Below the pieces are notes generated by a model, which saw nothing but the letters and a program-made list of their open reading frames with translations, did not search any database and was not told the origin of the DNA. From Siphlonurus alternatus (lineage: Eukaryota; Arthropoda; Insecta; Ephemeroptera; Siphlonuridae), in contig OX463786.1 in the NCBI GenBank assembly GCA_949825025.1, positions 17,741,911-17,805,910 of the forward strand: 64,000 nucleotides of DNA. The letters run 5' to 3'. Positions within the stretch are counted from its first letter, which is position 1. Each line of letters begins with the position of its first letter. Positions 49,510 to 64,000 of this stretch are shown here, piece after piece. Made by a program: the position numbers and the translations under genes.

Positions 49510-52294
49510 GCAGAATTGTCAGCAGAGCGCTGCTACGTACATCATCTTCTGAGCACAACGTTTCTAGTGGTCCGACCGAGAAAAATTATTGCCTTTTCAG
49601 GTGGGATAGACTAATAATTAAGGTTCTGGTGATTATCCAGTGGAAGTAAAGGCTAGTTGTATATCTCACTTCCCTGGAAAATTATCTTAAGTGAATATAA
49701 CGGCTATTCATAAAAGAAATTAGCATCAATTTTAATATTTTTAATTGATAGTATTAGAATTTGATGAAATTTTCAAGGTTAAAATCTAGCCAAGGTCATT
49801 GTGAATATCCCTTTACCTTTAAATGTTTATTTTTGTATCATCAGGCCTAAATTATAGTTCTATACTATCGATGGAGATACATTTAATAGACTAGAAACAA
49901 TAATTTTTAACCGAGTTGTATTTTGCATATTTCGTAAATGTTAATTATTAGCATTTAATATTGTCTAAGAAGTATAGGTTTTCCATCTGGGCTTTTTGGT
50001 AGATGTTTAATATTCAGAATTAATGAAAGTCTTTTGAAAAAATATTACAGGAAATGTTTGCAAGTTGATATAAATTTAAATAATATAATTTAATAAATGT
50101 TATACAGTATATTTTTTTTTTTAACATTTTTTTAAGATTGTGTACAAAAATTAAACTGTTGAAAAGTTATGGTCTTATAAACGTTGTGTACAGAAGACTT
50201 TGAATGCTTATAAATTATAAACAAAATAGTGTTGAAATGTATCTGTTGTAAGAAGAACTAGTGCCATTTATGTTACATTACCTTATATATGACAAAAATT
50301 GCTGACCTATATGTCATGCGATGCCTAGATCAATTGAATGGATACAAACATTACTTTGTTTATAAAATACTGCAGTGTTTTAACCTCTTTGTTTTGCTAT
50401 GTTGTTTTTTCATGCTGTATATTATTTTTTAGATAAAATTAAAAATGACAATTTATTATTTCAGTAATTGAGTGTTCTAATTTTTATTATTTTCCCTCTA
50501 TAAAAATCTTGCTTTATAATGAAGTTTTTTTCAGTCAATTTATTTATTTAACTTTAAATAACTAATCATTGGGGTATAATAAAAGCATACAATGTTAAGA
50601 TTTGGAAATAAATAAAATATTTAAAAAAAAAAAGAGAAAAAAAATGTAAATTTAATTTTTAATTAAAAAATAAAAACTTCAGTAAATGAGTTGAAAGTTG
50701 TTGATTTTTCTCTTACAAATCTTCAAAGTTAACAGTAAAAATAACAAAAATAAAATAAAAACATAAGTCAAAGGCTTATACACTAATAATAATAATATAT
50801 ATTTGTTTTTTGTTTCCATGAGCATGCAAGTAAACTATGATAAACAAAATTAAAAGAAAGTACACCATTTTTAATAAAAGACTCTGACATACTACCATTT
50901 GTATTTAGTGATATTTATTAATAATTCTAAACAGTGTAAAACAGAGACATTAAAGATTGCAATATTTGGAGTTTAGTGTGTGCAGCAGTCAGATTTTCAC
51001 CTCAAAATTTGTCCCAATTTCTTCACTTTTTATACAACAGACAGCCTGAATTCTCCACTATTAAAAAAAAAAGGGCATTGTTACTGAAGAAACGTTACTT
51101 AGATTATTCAGTGTAAAAAATGTATACTTTTAGAATTGAGTAAGTTGTTTTTTTGACATCCATTTTGTTAATTAATTATATCATTGAATTATTCAAGGTA
51201 AATTATTTACAAAGATCTTAGCATAGATTTTAGCTTGGAAAATTTCACTACTAAAATTTAATAATAATAATAATAATAAAAATTATTACCAAATTATAGT
51301 ACTAAATATTTCCAAGATAAAATCTACTAAAAAGCTTGTATATAGTGTTTGCATTACACATTTAAAATAAGTAACTTTTGTATGCTCCCCATTTTAATGA
51401 CTAAAATAACAAAACTGTAATACAGGATGTCAAATTGTAAATTGAATAATCTAACTGTGCACCTTCTGATTGACAACGTGAAAGGATGAAAAGGTACCAC
51501 CTATCCAGGTCTAAAAAGACTAACACAAACCAACCAGACAGCTTTCTGAATAGACAACATCACATGTTTAGCAGATTCAGGATTTTTAACCTTGATATAT
51601 TTGAAGCTTTAGAGAGCTGGCAAGTTTTAAGACCTAAATACATCTGACGATAACTTTAAAAAATTCACTGAAGCAACATGCTTGATAATTTATACATTCC
51701 AGAAAGCTTAGTAATAAAAAAGCTACGATAATTTCACAATAAATTCTTTGATTTTTAAGTTAAATGAAGCTTTATTAGTAAATAAAGTCAAATAAGTCTC
51801 TTAATAATTTTTTTTTTTTTTTAAATCAGTCATACATTTTTACTCTATTCTACTTAAAAACCTTTCTGGGTAATTTAACCAAATTTGAAGGCTTCTTTAT
51901 AATGCCCAATTAAAAGGTTCTAATTGACAAAAGAAATGATAATTTAACTGTATAAAAGAATAGAACACAGAACAGTGTTAGATTTAATTCCTTAAAACTA
52001 TTAACTTGCATTGTAAAAAAAAAAAAAATAAATAAAAATAAAAAAATAAAAAATATTGACATCATTAGCAATGATTCTTTATATTTTTGGTTCAAGAGCA
52101 TTTCAATTATCTTAAGAAATATTATCGAAATTAAGAAAAAATATTACAATTTTTCATGCTCTATTTATTTATACATAAAAAAATCTTCTCTGTTGTCCAT
52201 CCATTTATCATCTCCCATGCTTGCTTCTGTCCAATCAGAAAGCCTCCTGTACTTTGTTGACCAATGAGAGGGCTTGCTGCTTTGGCTCGACCAA
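49510..52294. other. Intergenic DNA between convergent GRPEL1 and DHX15
   Basis: AT-rich 3' UTR and intergenic DNA. Several AATAAA motifs are present on the plus strand (50092 and 50611 are the clearest). No coding exon or clear transposon is seen. Confidence 0.5.
52164..52169 (-). terminator. Candidate polyadenylation signal of DHX15
   Basis: AATAAA on the minus strand, about 126 bases after the DHX15 stop codon. Confidence 0.45.
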
Positions 52295-63214
<10,920 letters not shown>

Positions 63215-63294
63215 TGTGGTATATAATTTTAATTAACTAAAATATCAATAATTATAAAATTAAAGCTGCTAAAAAGCTTTGTCAATAATTTTTT

Positions 63295-63380
63295 TAACTT
63301 CAAGATGGCTGACGTTAAAAAAAAGTTGAACGTCATAATGCGAATTTCAAAAAAATCAATTATGGCGCGAAGAATATGAT
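63295..63380 (-). promoter_or_regulatory. DHX15 core promoter with YY1-like and E2F-like motifs
   Basis: About 90-160 bases upstream of the DHX15 ATG lie CAAGATGGCTGAC (63301-63313, plus strand), close to the YY1/Pho consensus AAGATGGC, and TTCGCGCC (minus strand, near 63364-63371), an E2F-like site. Such motifs are common in TATA-less housekeeping promoters. Assignment is by motif only. Confidence 0.4.
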
Positions 63381-63421
63381 TTTGATTTTTGCGATTTTTG
63401 CCCATTTTTTTCCCCCCTCGA

Positions 63422-64000
63422 AGGAAAAACAGTCCGTTATAATAATAATAATAAAAAAAACTATTCTGCTAATTAATTTATACTTATCATAATTACCTTT
63501 AGAAATTAATTTTTCTGGACCAATAAAATAATCATAAAAAATATATATACTGGAGCTGTAGTATAGTTACTTAGTTTTAATTTGCTTTGGGCAATATATT
63601 TATATATTGTATGTCCATACATTATAAATCTCATGTCTCATAAAATTATAATAAATAAAAGAACAGCTTATTTTTCTAGATTATATATATTTCTCCAGCA
63701 AATTGCATTAACATACATGGAAGAAGAAAATAAAAAGCTGCTTAAAAAAAAAAAAGAAAAAAGTAAAATGCGGTACCATTTGGAACTACAAAAAAAAAAA
63801 TGTACAAATAAACACAAAAAACCTGGTCATAAAAAATCTACAAACTACAGAGGATGCGATTATTAACTCCTTATACCGTGAATGTAATCTTCAGCATTTT
63901 CAAATTCAGCAAGTGGTTTTGAGATTCCAAATTAGTTACTTTGCAATAAAGGTCAATTTCTCATAAAAATGACTGAGATTTTGATCATTAAAGAAGAATA
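63422..64000. other. AT-rich flank upstream of DHX15
   Basis: No supported gene. A 94-codon plus-strand frame (63582-63866) is open but is AT-driven, Lys-rich and without motifs. Confidence 0.4.

Noticed and set aside
63582..63866. 94-codon plus-strand frame upstream of DHX15
   Set aside because: AT- and Lys-rich, no motif, no Kozak or splice support. Likely chance in low-complexity DNA.

Overview
The window is nuclear DNA of an invertebrate animal. Genes are split by GT-AG introns, non-coding DNA is very AT-rich, coding exons are clearly more GC-rich, and there is a dense load of microsatellites, inverted-repeat transposons and broken non-LTR retrotransposons. The DHX15 protein reads most like arthropod versions, and the heavy microsatellite content would suit a crustacean. 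The species cannot be fixed from this sequence, and arthropod is an inference.

Four gene models close end to end with consistent splice phases. (1) 4739-21195 (+): a 19-exon, about 1031-residue single-pass receptor. It has a signal peptide, a farnesoic-acid-O-methyltransferase-like (Methyltransf_FA) domain, two EGF-like modules, four fibronectin-III-like modules, a transmembrane helix, and a tail with a proline-rich SH3-type motif and a textbook ITAM spacing (YEEI-x7-YDEI). (2) 24079-28929 (-): a five-exon, 320-residue predicted secreted protein that I do not recognise. (3) 45795-49509 (+): GRPEL1, the mitochondrial GrpE nucleotide exchange factor, 6 exons, 239 residues. (4) 52295-63214 (-): DHX15/Prp43 DEAH-box helicase, 14 exons, 721 residues. 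Genes 1 and 2 converge, as do genes 3 and 4. GRPEL1 and DHX15 are housekeeping genes; nothing ties the four into one pathway.

Region by region. 1-4.7 kb is repeats, ending in about 107 units of (TGTC)n that stop about 40 bases before the signal-peptide exon. 4.7-21.2 kb is gene 1, whose introns hold many copies of one inverted-repeat element family and a broken LINE (14.4-16.9 kb) split by another foldback. 21.2-24.1 kb is the AT-rich gap between convergent genes. 24.1-28.9 kb is gene 2. 28.9-45.8 kb has no complete gene but holds a 56-bp minisatellite, many foldbacks, one Harbinger-like and one hAT-like element with visible target duplications, a possible relic coding exon (34.4-34.7 kb), an ambiguous exon-like block (44.0-44.2 kb) and a 5S-rRNA-derived SINE (44.9-45.2 kb). 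45.8-49.5 kb is GRPEL1, with one inverted-repeat element in each of introns 2-5. 49.5-52.3 kb is 3' UTR and intergenic DNA. 52.3-63.2 kb is DHX15. 63.2-64.0 kb is the DHX15 promoter and flank.

The most interesting item is gene 1: an invertebrate ITAM-type receptor with an unusual ectodomain, possibly an immune or phagocytic receptor. Its function is inferred from motifs only.
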